From NCBI GenBank assembly GCA_017443895.1, contig JAFSXU010000071.1, positions 1 through 63,279 on the forward strand: a stretch of DNA of 63,279 nucleotides. Direction: 5' to 3'. Below are positions 33,999 to 43,762 of this stretch, in pieces. Origin of the DNA: Clostridia bacterium. GTDB taxonomy: Bacteria > Bacillota > Clostridia > UBA1381. The position numbers were made by a program, and so were the translations under genes. The notes below the pieces were generated by a model that was not told the DNA's origin, searched no databases, and saw nothing but the letters and a program-made list of their open reading frames with translations. How positions within the stretch are numbered: position 1 is the stretch's first letter; each line of letters begins with the position of its first letter.

Positions 33999-36251
33999 AT
34001 GAGAGAATTTAATCAATGGTCAGGCTTTAAGGGCAAGAAATGGAAGCTTGAGATAAACACAAGGGATTTCATTCAGAATAACTATACTCCGTATGACGGA
34101 GATGAGGCATTTTTGGCAGGTCCTACGGAGGCTACAAGCAAGCTTTGGGGCAAATTGCAGAAATTGCAGAAGGAGGAGCGCGCAAAGGGCGGTGTTCTTG
34201 ATATGGATACCGATATAGTATCAAGTCTTACCTCGCATAAGCCGGGGTATATTGACGAGGATATGAAGGAGCTTGAGCAGATTGTGGGCTTGCAGACAGA
34301 TAAGCCTCTAAAGCGTGCATTTATGCCGTTTGGCGGCATTAAAATGGCGGAGGAGGCTCTTACAACATACGGATATACTCCAAATCCCGAGCTTCACAAG
34401 ATTTTTACAGACTATCACAAAACGCATAACCAGGGCGTATATGATGCATACACACCCGAGATGCGTGCCGCAAGAAAGAATAAGATTATAACAGGTCTGC
34501 CCGATACCTACGGCAGGGGCAGAATTGTAGGCGATTACAGAAGAGTTGCGCTTTACGGTATAGACATTCTTATAGAGGGAAAGAAAAACGACTTTTCAAA
34601 CTGTGGCGAGGGCACAATGAGCGAGGATGTTATCCGTCTTCGTGAAGAGATAACAATGCAGATAAACGCCTTATACGGCATTAAGGAAATGGCAAAGCTG
34701 TATGGGTTTGACATTTCAGAGCCTGCAAAGAATGCAAAAGAGGCGTGCCAGTGGCTGTACTTTGGTTACCTTGCCGCAATAAAGACACAAAACGGCGCCG
34801 CAATGAGTATCGGCAGAATTTCGACCTTCCTGGATATTTATATCCAGCGTGATTTAGATAACGGAATATTAACAGAGGTAGAGGCGCAGGAGCTTGTAGA
34901 CCATCTTGTTATGAAGCTAAGAATGGTTAAGTTTGCAAGAATACCGTCATATAACGAGCTGTTCTCAGGCGACCCTGTATGGGCAACACTGAGTATTGCC
35001 GGCAAGGGACTTGACGGCAGGTCAATGGTTACAAAGAGTGATTTTAGATTTTTGCATACCTTGGAGAATATGGGACCGTCTCCCGAGCCGAACCTCACGG
35101 TTTTGTATTCGTCAAAGCTTCCTGAAACCTTCAGACGCTATGCAAGCTCAATCTCGATTCGTACAAGCTCAATCCAGTACGAAAATGATGATGTTATGCG
35201 ACCTGAATGGGGCGATGATTATGCAATCTGCTGCTGCGTATCGGCTACACAGATTGGTAAGGAGATGCAGTTCTTCGGAGCAAGAGCAAACCTTGCAAAG
35301 TGCCTGCTCTATGCAATAAACGGCGGTGTTGATGCAAAGACAAGAGTTCAGGTAGGACCAAAGTATAACGCTATAACATCTGAGTACCTTGACTATGACG
35401 AGGTAATGGAAAAATACGATGCTATGATGGAGTGGCTTGTTGATGTGTATGTAAACACCTTAAACCTTATCCATTATATGCACGATAAATATTACTATGA
35501 GGCGGCGGAAATGGCGCTTATCGACACAGATGTCCGCCGTACATTTGCGACAGGTATTGCAGGCTTTTCTCATGTGGTTGACTCATTATCGGCAATCAAG
35601 TATGCAAAGGTAAAAACGATCCGTGACGAGTCGGGCTTTGTGGTTGACTTTGAAACAACGGGCGAGTTCCCAAAATACGGTAATGATGACGACAGAGCAG
35701 ACGATATTGCGGTATGGCTTTTGGGTACATTTATCGAAAAGATTAAAAAGCGCCACACATACCGTAACAGTGAGCCTACAACATCAATCCTTACCATTAC
35801 ATCAAATGTTGTATACGGTAAGGCAACCGCCGCATTGCCTGACGGCAGAAAGGCAGGCGCACCGTTGGCACCGGGCGCAAATCCGTCATACGGTGCAGAG
35901 CAAAACGGTCTCTTGGCTTCGCTTAACTCTCTTACAAAGCTACCGTATGAATGGGCGCTTGACGGTATCTCAAATACACAGACAATAAGCCCCGACACAT
36001 TGGGACATGACGAGGGCGAGAGAGTTACAAACCTTGTAAATGTTCTTGACGGCTACTTTGACAAGGGCGCACATCACTTAAATGTAAATGTGTTCGGTAC
36101 GGAAAAGCTTATTGACTGTATGGAGCATCCCGAGAAAGAGGAGTATGCAAACTTCACTATCCGAGTTTCGGGCTATGCGGTTAAGTTCATTGACTTAACC
36201 CGTGAACAACAGCTTGATGTAATATCAAGAACCTGTCATAAATCAATGTAA
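33999..36251 (+). CDS. pflB: Pyruvate formate-lyase
   Basis: A 750-residue glycyl-radical enzyme that splits pyruvate with CoA into acetyl-CoA and formate. The active-site cysteines are in [17 protein letters not shown] near 406, and the radical glycine is in RVSGYAVKF near 729. The pattern matches PFL rather than glycerol dehydratase. It precedes its activase by 263 bp and has a strong promoter upstream. This is a core fermentation enzyme of the anaerobe. Confidence 0.95.
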   Translation: MREFNQWSGFKGKKWKLEINTRDFIQNNYTPYDGDEAFLAGPTEATSKLWGKLQKLQKEERAKGGVLDMDTDIVSSLTSHKPGYIDEDMKELEQIVGLQTDKPLKRAFMPFGGIKMAEEALTTYGYTPNPELHKIFTDYHKTHNQGVYDAYTPEMRAARKNKIITGLPDTYGRGRIVGDYRRVALYGIDILIEGKKNDFSNCGEGTMSEDVIRLREEITMQINALYGIKEMAKLYGFDISEPAKNAKEACQWLYFGYLAAIKTQNGAAMSIGRISTFLDIYIQRDLDNGILTEVEAQELVDHLVMKLRMVKFARIPSYNELFSGDPVWATLSIAGKGLDGRSMVTKSDFRFLHTLENMGPSPEPNLTVLYSSKLPETFRRYASSISIRTSSIQYENDDVMRPEWGDDYAICCCVSATQIGKEMQFFGARANLAKCLLYAINGGVDAKTRVQVGPKYNAITSEYLDYDEVMEKYDAMMEWLVDVYVNTLNLIHYMHDKYYYEAAEMALIDTDVRRTFATGIAGFSHVVDSLSAIKYAKVKTIRDESGFVVDFETTGEFPKYGNDDDRADDIAVWLLGTFIEKIKKRHTYRNSEPTTSILTITSNVVYGKATAALPDGRKAGAPLAPGANPSYGAEQNGLLASLNSLTKLPYEWALDGISNTQTISPDTLGHDEGERVTNLVNVLDGYFDKGAHHLNVNVFGTEKLIDCMEHPEKEEYANFTIRVSGYAVKFIDLTREQQLDVISRTCHKSM

Positions 36252-36514
36252 ATTTTGCATTGTGTAAAATATTTCAGTAGGGGCGGCTACCGGCCGCCCG
36301 CTATTTTTATAATTTAAAATATAAATTTGGGTTTATATGTGTAAATGAATATCGCAATTTGTAGGGGAGGGTCTCCGTGCCCTCCCGTTCCCAATATTCG
36401 TTGTCGGGGATACGGACAGGCAGGGACACCTGTCCCTACAACCTATACCAATTAACGGTTTTATAATTGCACGCATATACCCCCCAAAATTCACCACCAC
36501 ACAGGAGAACAAAT
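36252..36514. mobile_element. Spacer with miniature inverted-repeat element
   Basis: Between pflB and pflA lies an element from TTGTAGGG (36359) to CCCTACAA (36441), 83 bp, with an inner GAGGG/CCCTC hairpin. The flank TAAATTTGGGTTTATATG at 36322-36339 is also found near 118-135. Another GTAGGGGCGG fragment lies at 36277. No protein is encoded. Confidence 0.6.
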
Positions 36515-37240
36515 ATGACCAAAGGAAAAATCCATTCATTTGAAAGCTTCGGCGCAACCGACGGCCCCGGCATACGGTTTGTTGTTTTTGTGCAGGGCTG
36601 TAATTTCAGATGCAAATACTGCCATAACCCCGATACATGGGGGCGTGATAAGGGCATGGAGGTAACGGCTGATGCGGTCATAGAAAAAGCACTCCGCTAC
36701 AGAGCATACTGGGGCAAGGACGGCGGAATAACCGTAAGCGGAGGCGAACCGCTTTTGCAGATTGATTTTTTAACAGAGCTTTTTAAAAAAGCAAAGGAAA
36801 ACGGTATAAACACAACTATTGATACCGCAGGCGAGCCGTTTACCTTTGACGAGCCGTTTATTTCAAAATTTGATGAGCTTATGAAATATACCGACCTTGT
36901 AATGCTTGATATAAAATCAATTAACCCCAAAACGCATAAGCTCTTAACAGGCTTTGACGGTCAGAATGTATTGGAAATGGCAAAATACCTTGATAAATTA
37001 AATGTCCCCGTGTGGATTCGCCATGTGCTTGTTCCTACAGTTACCGACTTTGATGAGGATCTTGAAAAGCTGAGCGAATTTATTAAAACCTTAAACAATG
37101 TCAAAAAAGCCGAAATCCTCCCCTACCATACAATGGGCATCTATAAATGGGAGGCACTTGGCTATACCTATCCGCTAAAAGACATTGATCCACCGACAGA
37201 GGACAGAATAGAAAACGCAAAAAATAAAATAAAAATTTGA
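36515..37240 (+). CDS. pflA: Pyruvate formate-lyase activating enzyme
   Basis: A 241-residue radical-SAM enzyme that makes the glycyl radical on PflB. The cluster motif CNFRCKYCHNP (CX3CX2C) lies near 29, preceded by the family start IHSFESFGATDGPGIRFVVF. The start was chosen at ATG 36515 because AGGAGAAC lies just upstream; a longer reading has no ribosome site. It follows pflB across a repeat-bearing gap and ends at a strong terminator. Confidence 0.95.
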   Translation: MTKGKIHSFESFGATDGPGIRFVVFVQGCNFRCKYCHNPDTWGRDKGMEVTADAVIEKALRYRAYWGKDGGITVSGGEPLLQIDFLTELFKKAKENGINTTIDTAGEPFTFDEPFISKFDELMKYTDLVMLDIKSINPKTHKLLTGFDGQNVLEMAKYLDKLNVPVWIRHVLVPTVTDFDEDLEKLSEFIKTLNNVKKAEILPYHTMGIYKWEALGYTYPLKDIDPPTEDRIENAKNKIKI

Positions 37241-37244
37241 AAGC

Positions 37245-37275
37245 AAAAAAATAACGGCATGACCGTTATTTTTTT
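37245..37275. terminator. Bidirectional terminator after pflA
   Basis: AATAACGG and CCGTTATT with a CATGA loop form the stem, flanked by A and T runs on both sides. It ends the pfl transcript and, on the other strand, the BspA-like transcript. Confidence 0.85.
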
Positions 37276-37303
37276 ACCTTTTTATGTGACTTCCATTATA
37301 CTC

Positions 37304-40150
37304 TTATCTGTTTACCACAATACTCTCTGTTCTGAACCCGTATTTTGTTTGGCTGCTATCACTTGTTATCCTTATCTTTATGGTATTTCCCGGCACATTT
37401 ACTGTCTTTCCGGCAAGTGCTGTACCTGAATATTTGCCAATCTGAGTACCGTTTGCATCATAAATATAAATATAATCATAACCACTTTCAGTTGCCGTAT
37501 CCGATGAGAAAGTAACATCTATACTCTCACAATCGCTGCTGTATGTATATGTATATGCTTTATCCGTATTATTCGCATACGGATGAGCAGATTCAAGAAC
37601 AACATCAATAGGAACAACATCGTCAATATCCAAGCCATCCAAATCCTTTACAAGTGTTATCGGCTGCATTTTTGAGTCCCATACAAATACTTTAGCAGTT
37701 TTGTCCATATCTGTTTTTGCCGTATTTACGACTGTGCTGCCACTCATATTCAGAGGTACGCAGGCGGCACTTGTAATAATGCCTCTATCATCATAAACCG
37801 CCGCATATACAACACTGTCCGTTGCAGGCATATCCGGTGTTACTGTAAATTGCCGTGTATCGTCAAATGACCTTTTTACTACCGTTGATTTAAGGCGCAA
37901 CGGGCTGTTATAAATAATATTCACATTTGAAAGCACATCATTGCCTGTGCCGATATAAATATCCTGCCAGTCCGCCTCGCTTCCGCCGTATTCTATTGTT
38001 GTAAGCCCCGTACAGCCTGAAAATGCGTTTGCCTCTATTTCCGTTACGGACGCCGGTATAAGCACTCGTTTTAGATTGGAACAGCCACTAAATGCACCCG
38101 TATCTATAGTCTCAACATTTCTGCCAAGTGAAACAAGCGTGAGATTACTACGCCCTGCAAAAGCGTTTGTCACTTTGCGGGCATTACACTGCAGCCTTGC
38201 AAGATTGGAGCAACCATAAAATGCATTGCTTTCTATGCTCGTTACGCCATTGCCGATTGTCACAGCCGTAAGTCCGCTGCAGTACTCAAACGCATAGTTT
38301 CCTATGCTTGTTACGCTATTCGGGATCTTCACGCTCGTAAGTCCGCTGCAGTTATAAAACGCATAATCTCCTATGCTCGTTACGCTGTCGGGGATTGTTA
38401 CCGTTGTAAGTCCGCTGCAGTTATAAAACGCCTCGTTTCCTATGCTCATTACGCTGTCGGGGATTATAATCGCCGTAAGTCCGCTACATCCATAAAACGC
38501 ACCATATGGAATCTGTGTTGCATCTGTTATTGTTACTTTTTTTAAACTGCTTGGTAATGTACCGAAAATATATCCAAATACCGGAACATTTGTTCCGTTT
38601 GCTGTTCTCGATGAGCCTACAAATGGCAGTGTTATTTCCTCAAGTCTGCTGCAACCATTAAACGCTCCCCCTCCTATGCTCGTTACGCTGTCGGGAATTG
38701 TTACCGCCGTAAGTCCGCTGCAGTTTTTAAACGCAGAGCTTCCTATGCTTGTTACGCTGTCGGGAATTGTTACCGCCGTAAGTCCGCTGCAGTCATCAAA
38801 CGCAAAGTCTCCTATGCTCGTTACGCTGTCAGGAATTGTCACAGCCGTAAGTCCGCTGCAGCCATTAAACGCAGAGCTTCCTATGCTTGTTACGCTGTCG
38901 GGGATTGTTACCGCCGTAAGTCCGCTGCAGCCATAAAACGCAAAGCTTCCTATGCTTGTTACGCTGTCGGGGATTGTTACCGCCGTAAGTCCGCTGCAGT
39001 CATCAAACGCAAAGTCTCCTATGCTCGTTACGCTGTCAGGAATTGTCACAGCCGTAAGTCCGCTGCAACCACTAAACGCATATGCCGGAATATTGGTTAC
39101 ATTTTCGCCTATATTTACTGTGTTTATAGAGCCGCAAGCGTAAAATACAGGAGATGAGCTGCTTCCCATAGATGTACAATTTATGGCATTAAAGTTCACC
39201 ATCGTAAGTTCACTGCAGCCACGAAACGCACTGTATCCTATGCTCGTCACGCCATTGCCGATTGTCACCGCCGTAAGTCCGCTGCAGTTATAAAACGCCC
39301 CATACGGAATCTGTGTTGCATCTGTTATTGTTACTTTTTTCAGGTTGCTTGGTATATAATAATATGCGGATGAGTTGCTACTGGCACGCTGCTGTGTTCC
39401 GCCGCCATTTCCGAAAATGTATCCGAACACCTCGTCCTCTGTTCCGCTTGCTGTTCTTGATGATCCTACAAATGGCAGTGTTATTTCCTCAAGTCCACTG
39501 CAGCCATAAAACGCATAGCTTTCTATGCTCGTTACGCTGTCCGGGATTGTAACTCTCTTTATACTGTCGCAACTAAAAGCATACGCCGGTATTGACTTAA
39601 CACCGTCAGGGATAACTACATTCACCGCACGCTTGTTGTTTATATATAGTTTTTTTGCATAATACATTGGATTACTGGAAGCACTGCCATAAGTGATATT
39701 AAGATATGCCACCAGATCGGCTATGTATACGCTTTCCAAATTTGAGCAGCCATTAAACGCACCGTTTCCTATACTCGTTACACTGTCGGGGATTGTCACC
39801 GCCGTAAGTCCGTTGCAGCTGGAAAATGCCCGGCTTCCTATGCTCGTTACGCTGTCGGGGATTGTTACCGCCGTAAGTCCGCTGCAGTAATAAAACGCAT
39901 ATTCTCCTATGCTCGTTACACCATTGCCGATTATAACCGTTTTTATATTAGAGTTGTTATAAAAAGGTGAACCATTATAACTATAATTATACATTTCACC
40001 GGTGCCGCTTATGGTTAAAGTGCCTGCATCATCAAGTGTCCATGTGAGATTATCGCCACATGTTCCGCTTGATGCAGCGCTTGCGCTTGCCGCTCCGAAA
40101 ATGAACAGCATTGTTAATGTTGTGAGTAAAATAAATAAATTCTTTTTCAT
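37304..40150 (-). CDS. Secreted BspA-type leucine-rich repeat protein
   Basis: A 948-residue surface or secreted protein. It has a signal peptide (FILLTTLTMLFIFGAASASA near 5-25) and a run of about 20 leucine-rich repeats of 23 residues with the TpLRR/BspA pattern (GLTAVTIPDSVTSIGDFAFD). The C-terminal part is a beta domain ending in a CUB-like module (YDYIYIYDANGTQIGKYSGT). Similar proteins bind host or dietary polymers. Repeats are so alike that about 95 bp near 38766 recur exactly at 38973. It starts 14 bp after the end of the unknown gene upstream, so the two may be one transcript. No sortase motif. Confidence 0.88.
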   Translation of the reverse strand: MKKNLFILLTTLTMLFIFGAASASAASSGTCGDNLTWTLDDAGTLTISGTGEMYNYSYNGSPFYNNSNIKTVIIGNGVTSIGEYAFYYCSGLTAVTIPDSVTSIGSRAFSSCNGLTAVTIPDSVTSIGNGAFNGCSNLESVYIADLVAYLNITYGSASSNPMYYAKKLYINNKRAVNVVIPDGVKSIPAYAFSCDSIKRVTIPDSVTSIESYAFYGCSGLEEITLPFVGSSRTASGTEDEVFGYIFGNGGGTQQRASSNSSAYYYIPSNLKKVTITDATQIPYGAFYNCSGLTAVTIGNGVTSIGYSAFRGCSELTMVNFNAINCTSMGSSSSPVFYACGSINTVNIGENVTNIPAYAFSGCSGLTAVTIPDSVTSIGDFAFDDCSGLTAVTIPDSVTSIGSFAFYGCSGLTAVTIPDSVTSIGSSAFNGCSGLTAVTIPDSVTSIGDFAFDDCSGLTAVTIPDSVTSIGSSAFKNCSGLTAVTIPDSVTSIGGGAFNGCSRLEEITLPFVGSSRTANGTNVPVFGYIFGTLPSSLKKVTITDATQIPYGAFYGCSGLTAIIIPDSVMSIGNEAFYNCSGLTTVTIPDSVTSIGDYAFYNCSGLTSVKIPNSVTSIGNYAFEYCSGLTAVTIGNGVTSIESNAFYGCSNLARLQCNARKVTNAFAGRSNLTLVSLGRNVETIDTGAFSGCSNLKRVLIPASVTEIEANAFSGCTGLTTIEYGGSEADWQDIYIGTGNDVLSNVNIIYNSPLRLKSTVVKRSFDDTRQFTVTPDMPATDSVVYAAVYDDRGIITSAACVPLNMSGSTVVNTAKTDMDKTAKVFVWDSKMQPITLVKDLDGLDIDDVVPIDVVLESAHPYANNTDKAYTYTYSSDCESIDVTFSSDTATESGYDYIYIYDANGTQIGKYSGTALAGKTVNVPGNTIKIRITSDSSQTKYGFRTESIVVNR

Positions 40151-40164
40151 AGTGCGTTTTTCTC

Positions 40165-40875
40165 CTATAATAATATTCTGTTTATTACATTGATAGCCGC
40201 AATTCCTATTACATTAGAAGGAGAAATCAGGCTACTTAAATTTGAAATTATAGCTGTTATATCAGTAGCACCGGATAGCATCATTTTTCCTATGTTCTCG
40301 CCACTGATTTTCTTTTCTTCAGCATTATCCTTCTTGAATTGCTTTTTTAATTTTTTTATTATTGCCTTTTGATTATCTTCGGTTTCGGAAGCAATAATTA
40401 AATTTATAAAGTATTCTAATCTCATAACGAGCAATTTGCTGTTAAGTTGTTTTTCTATAAACGAGCCGTTTTCCTCAAGAAAATTCTGAATTTCAAGATA
40501 CAGGTTCGGATCAGGAATGTTTATGTAGATTTTTTTAGAAACCTCATCATATCTTGCGTTTTGTATAAGTGTTGAAAATGATTTTTGCCATTCAAATTCA
40601 ACAGGGTTTACAAGGTGATTTTTAATTTTTAAATTTCTGACTCGTTGTTGTGTAATACCCAAACCCTTACTTATTATGTAATCGGAGCATTTTGAATAAT
40701 CTATTAAACCGTTATGCTTCTCGTTTACTTTAATAAGCTTTTTCAAGTAAATATCAAACATCATCAGCTCAATATCCGCCTTTGACATTTGTCCAAAATT
40801 AGATTCATAAAAATGCTCTGCTATTCTGTCAAAGGCTTCGGCTTTTTCTTCATTGGTAAAATCTATCCGCCACAT
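40165..40875 (-). CDS. Unknown protein beside a divergent XRE regulator
   Basis: A 236-residue protein that I cannot name. It is helical and charged (EKAEAFDRIAEHFYESNFGQ near 10), with a possible helix-turn-helix (DYIISKGLGITQQRVRNLKI) near 67. The C terminus is hydrophobic (SLISPSNVIGIAAINVINRI) and could insert in or lie on a membrane. The start is either TTG at 40881 or ATG at 40875; TGGTGAT lies just before the ATG. It is divergent from an XRE gene and 14 bp ahead of the BspA-like gene. Confidence 0.7.
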   Translation of the reverse strand: MWRIDFTNEEKAEAFDRIAEHFYESNFGQMSKADIELMMFDIYLKKLIKVNEKHNGLIDYSKCSDYIISKGLGITQQRVRNLKIKNHLVNPVEFEWQKSFSTLIQNARYDEVSKKIYINIPDPNLYLEIQNFLEENGSFIEKQLNSKLLVMRLEYFINLIIASETEDNQKAIIKKLKKQFKKDNAEEKKISGENIGKMMLSGATDITAIISNLSSLISPSNVIGIAAINVINRILL

Positions 40876-41006
40876 AACCAATCACCATTCTTTCTTGGTG
40901 GCATAATATATTCGTTTTATAAGTATACATATACCATATATTTCTACACCTGTCAAGTAATACGAATATAATTAGAAATATAACGAATATTAGGAGGTGT
41001 ATACTT
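40876..41006. promoter_or_regulatory. Divergent control region with ACGAATAT-type repeats
   Basis: The gap contains ACGAATAT twice (about 40963 and 40982) and an inverted relative (ATATTCGTT near 40909), all AT-rich. On the minus strand TTGACA followed by TATATG forms a promoter. These repeats are good candidates for XRE operators. Confidence 0.55.
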
Positions 41007-41345
41007 ATGAAACGGATTGCAGAGCTTAGAAAAGCCAAGCATCTTAATCAGACAGGATTAGGGTTGATACTTAATGTATCGCAAAAGATGATAAGCGCAT
41101 ATGAAAGCGGAGCTCATCAGCCAAGCATTGAAACTTTAAAGCATATGTCGGACTTATTTAATGTATCGGTTGACTACATTATTGAAAACACTGACATAAA
41201 GACACCTATTGATGAATTTGCAAAAAACGGATTGAAAGAAAATGAAATTGAATTATTGAAATTATTTAAAGACTTAGATAAAATACAACAACAAAGAGCT
41301 ATAGGAATTGTATTTGCACTAACGCAATATGAAAACCATATCTGA
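41007..41345 (+). CDS. XRE-family transcriptional regulator
   Basis: A 112-residue regulator. Residues 1-60 form an XRE helix-turn-helix (LNQTGLGLILNVSQKMISAY), followed by a charged helical tail that probably dimerises. It has AGGAGGTG before ATG, and the divergent gene is the unknown protein that precedes the BspA gene, so it probably controls that pair and itself. No sensor domain is visible. Confidence 0.88.
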   Translation: MKRIAELRKAKHLNQTGLGLILNVSQKMISAYESGAHQPSIETLKHMSDLFNVSVDYIIENTDIKTPIDEFAKNGLKENEIELLKLFKDLDKIQQQRAIGIVFALTQYENHI

Positions 41346-41354
41346 CACAAAAAC

Positions 41355-41376
41355 AGCAGACCAAAATCGGTCTGCT
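41355..41376. terminator. Bidirectional terminator between the XRE and feoAB genes
   Basis: AGCAGACC and GGTCTGCT form an 8-bp stem with a 6-nt loop, followed by ATTTTAATT on the plus strand and TGTTTTTGTG on the minus strand. The two genes converge here. Confidence 0.8.
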
Positions 41377-41386
41377 ATTTTAATTA

Positions 41387-43726
41387 TCATATAAACAATG
41401 TTCCAAAGCTGAATACCAAAAATGCACAAAGCCATGCAACAGCGCATTGAAACAGTACAACGCCCAATGCCCAGCGTGTGCCAAGCTCACGCTTTATTGA
41501 CGCCACCGCCGCAACACATGGCGTATAGAGCAGGCAGAAAATTAAAAGTGACACTGCGCTCAATTTTGTAAGCACCGTATTTATTGCCACCGTACCAAAC
41601 AGTACGGAAATTGTTGATACAACGCTTTCCTTTGCCATAAATCCGCTTATCAGCGCCGTACAAATCCGCCAGTCATCAAAGCCCAAAGGCTTGAATATCG
41701 GGGCAATTATACCTGCAACTGTTGCCAAAATACTCTCCTGTGAGCCGTTTACAACATTTAGTGTAAAATCAAAGGTTTGCAAGAACCATATCACAATGGT
41801 AGCTATAAAAATCACCGTAAACGCTCTTTGCAAAAAGTCCTTTGCCTTTTCCCATAAAAGTCTTATAACATTTGAAAATCCGGGCAAGCGGTAAATAGGA
41901 AGCTCCATAACAAACGGAACAGGCTCGCCCTTAAAAATCGTATTTTTAAATAACAGTGCCGATAAAATTCCTACAAGTATACCGATAAAGTACAGCCCAA
42001 TCATAACAATCGCACCGTTATGCGGGAAAAATGCGGCAGTGAAAAATCCGTAAATCGGAAGCTTTGCCGAACAGCTCATAAACGGGGTGAGCAAAATTGT
42101 CATTTTTCTGTCCCTCTCAGACGATAGCGTTCTACTCGCCATAACTCCGGGCACCGTACAGCCAAAGCCTATTAGCATCGGCACAATGCTCCGACCCGAC
42201 AAGCCAATCCGCCGTAGGATTTTATCCATAATAAATGCAATTCTTGCCATATATCCGCTGTCCTCAAGCATGGACAGGAAGAAAAACAGCACCACTATAA
42301 TCGGCAAAAAGCTTAGTACACTTCCCACACCCTTAAAAATGCCGTCAATCACAAGCGAGTGTATAACCTCATTTACTCCAAAGCTTGTAAGAAATGCATC
42401 GCATACAGCCGTCAGCTTGTCAATCCCGAGTGATAGCATATCCGAGAGCCATGCGCCTATAACATTGAATGTAAGCCAGAACACAACCGCCATAATCAGA
42501 ATAAATGCAGGGATTGCTGTGTACTTACCGGTAAGCACCTTATCAATCATATCCGATCTTGTCCGTTCCTTGCTCTCTTGCGGTTTTACTACCGTGTCTT
42601 GGCAAACGCCCTCTATAAAGCTAAATCGCATATCCGCAATTGCCGCAGCTCTGTCAAGTCCGCATTCGTTTTCCATCTGACTAACGATTGTTTCTATTAT
42701 TTTAACCTCGTCATCGTCTAATTTAAGGCGCTTTAAAATCCGCTTATCCCCTTCAACAAGCTTTGTTGCCGCAAAGCGTACAGGTATTCCCTGTTTCCTT
42801 GCATGGTCCTCGATAAGGTGAGCAATTCCGTGAATACATCTGTGTACCGCACCGCCACGCTTATCATTACTGCAAAAATCCTTTCTGCCCGGTCGCTCCT
42901 GGTACTTTGCCACATGCATTGCATGGTCTACAAGCTCATCTGTACCCTCGTTTTTCGCCGCCGATATTGGGATTACGGGGACACCTAACTTTTCTTCAAT
43001 CTCGTTAATCTTTATCGTTCCGCCGTTGTTTCTTACCTCGTCCATCATATTAAGAGCCACAACCATTGGAATGTCAAGCTCCAATAATTGCATGGTAAGG
43101 TACAGGTTTCTTTCAATATTTGTTGCGTCAACAATGTTTATTATGCCCCTTGGTTTTTCATCAAGAATAAACTGTCTTGTAACAATTTCCTCACTGCTGT
43201 ATGGGGACATAGAATAAATACCGGGCAAATCTGTTATCAAGGTGTTTTTGTGTCCCTTTATAACTCCGTCTTTTCTGTCAACCGTAACGCCCGGAAAATT
43301 TCCCACATGCTGATTTGAGCCTGTAAGACAGTTAAAAAGCGTGGTTTTTCCGCTGTTTTGGTTGCCTGCAAGCGCAAAGGTTATTACCTCGCCCTCGGGC
43401 AATGGGTTTTCGTCAGCCTTTGTGTGATATTTTCCGCCCTCGCCGTAGCCGGGGTGTGAAATTTTCTTTTTAAAGGTTTGCGCCTTTAGCTCGTTTACTT
43501 TTTCAATTTTCTCTATATCAATCTTTTTTGCATCTTCAAGGCGCAGGGTAAGGTCGTAGCCATGCACTTTAAGCTCGACAGGATCACCCATCGGCGCAAA
43601 CTTTACAACCGTAACCTCCGCACCCGGAACAAGTCCCATATCGAGAAAATGCTGTCTTAGTGCTCCCTCACCGCCTACGGATAAAATCCTACAGCTTTCC
43701 CCGATATGTAAATCTTTTAATGTCAT
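41387..43726 (-). CDS. feoB: FeoA-FeoB fusion ferrous iron transporter
   Basis: A 779-residue ferrous iron permease. Residues 1-75 are a FeoA domain (SH3-like; LRQHFLDMGLVPGAEVTVVK). The GTPase domain has GNQNSGKTTLFN near 119, with Gln instead of the usual Pro, DLPGIYS near 164 and NMMDE near 225. The C-terminal half has about ten membrane helices with two gate motifs. The fused FeoA is known in some Clostridia. There is no DtxR/IdeR gene or Fur box near it in this window. Confidence 0.93.
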   Translation of the reverse strand: MTLKDLHIGESCRILSVGGEGALRQHFLDMGLVPGAEVTVVKFAPMGDPVELKVHGYDLTLRLEDAKKIDIEKIEKVNELKAQTFKKKISHPGYGEGGKYHTKADENPLPEGEVITFALAGNQNSGKTTLFNCLTGSNQHVGNFPGVTVDRKDGVIKGHKNTLITDLPGIYSMSPYSSEEIVTRQFILDEKPRGIINIVDATNIERNLYLTMQLLELDIPMVVALNMMDEVRNNGGTIKINEIEEKLGVPVIPISAAKNEGTDELVDHAMHVAKYQERPGRKDFCSNDKRGGAVHRCIHGIAHLIEDHARKQGIPVRFAATKLVEGDKRILKRLKLDDDEVKIIETIVSQMENECGLDRAAAIADMRFSFIEGVCQDTVVKPQESKERTRSDMIDKVLTGKYTAIPAFILIMAVVFWLTFNVIGAWLSDMLSLGIDKLTAVCDAFLTSFGVNEVIHSLVIDGIFKGVGSVLSFLPIIVVLFFFLSMLEDSGYMARIAFIMDKILRRIGLSGRSIVPMLIGFGCTVPGVMASRTLSSERDRKMTILLTPFMSCSAKLPIYGFFTAAFFPHNGAIVMIGLYFIGILVGILSALLFKNTIFKGEPVPFVMELPIYRLPGFSNVIRLLWEKAKDFLQRAFTVIFIATIVIWFLQTFDFTLNVVNGSQESILATVAGIIAPIFKPLGFDDWRICTALISGFMAKESVVSTISVLFGTVAINTVLTKLSAVSLLIFCLLYTPCVAAVASIKRELGTRWALGVVLFQCAVAWLCAFLVFSFGTLFI

Positions 43727-43762
43727 AATCTATCTCCCAAAATATTTACCATATGCTAAAAT

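Noticed and set aside
38640..39070. 69-bp periodic repeats that look like a CRISPR array
   Set aside because: The period is a multiple of three, and it lies in a coding LRR protein with no spacers and no cas genes.
38676..39143. Plus-strand frames with repeated MLVTLSGIVTAVSPLQ units
   Set aside because: They are the antisense reading of the leucine-rich repeats, whose minus-strand protein has a signal peptide and known family.
40165..41345. Type II toxin-antitoxin pair formed by the unknown protein and XRE
   Set aside because: The genes are divergent and the unknown is large with no toxin motif. A regulator and target fits better.
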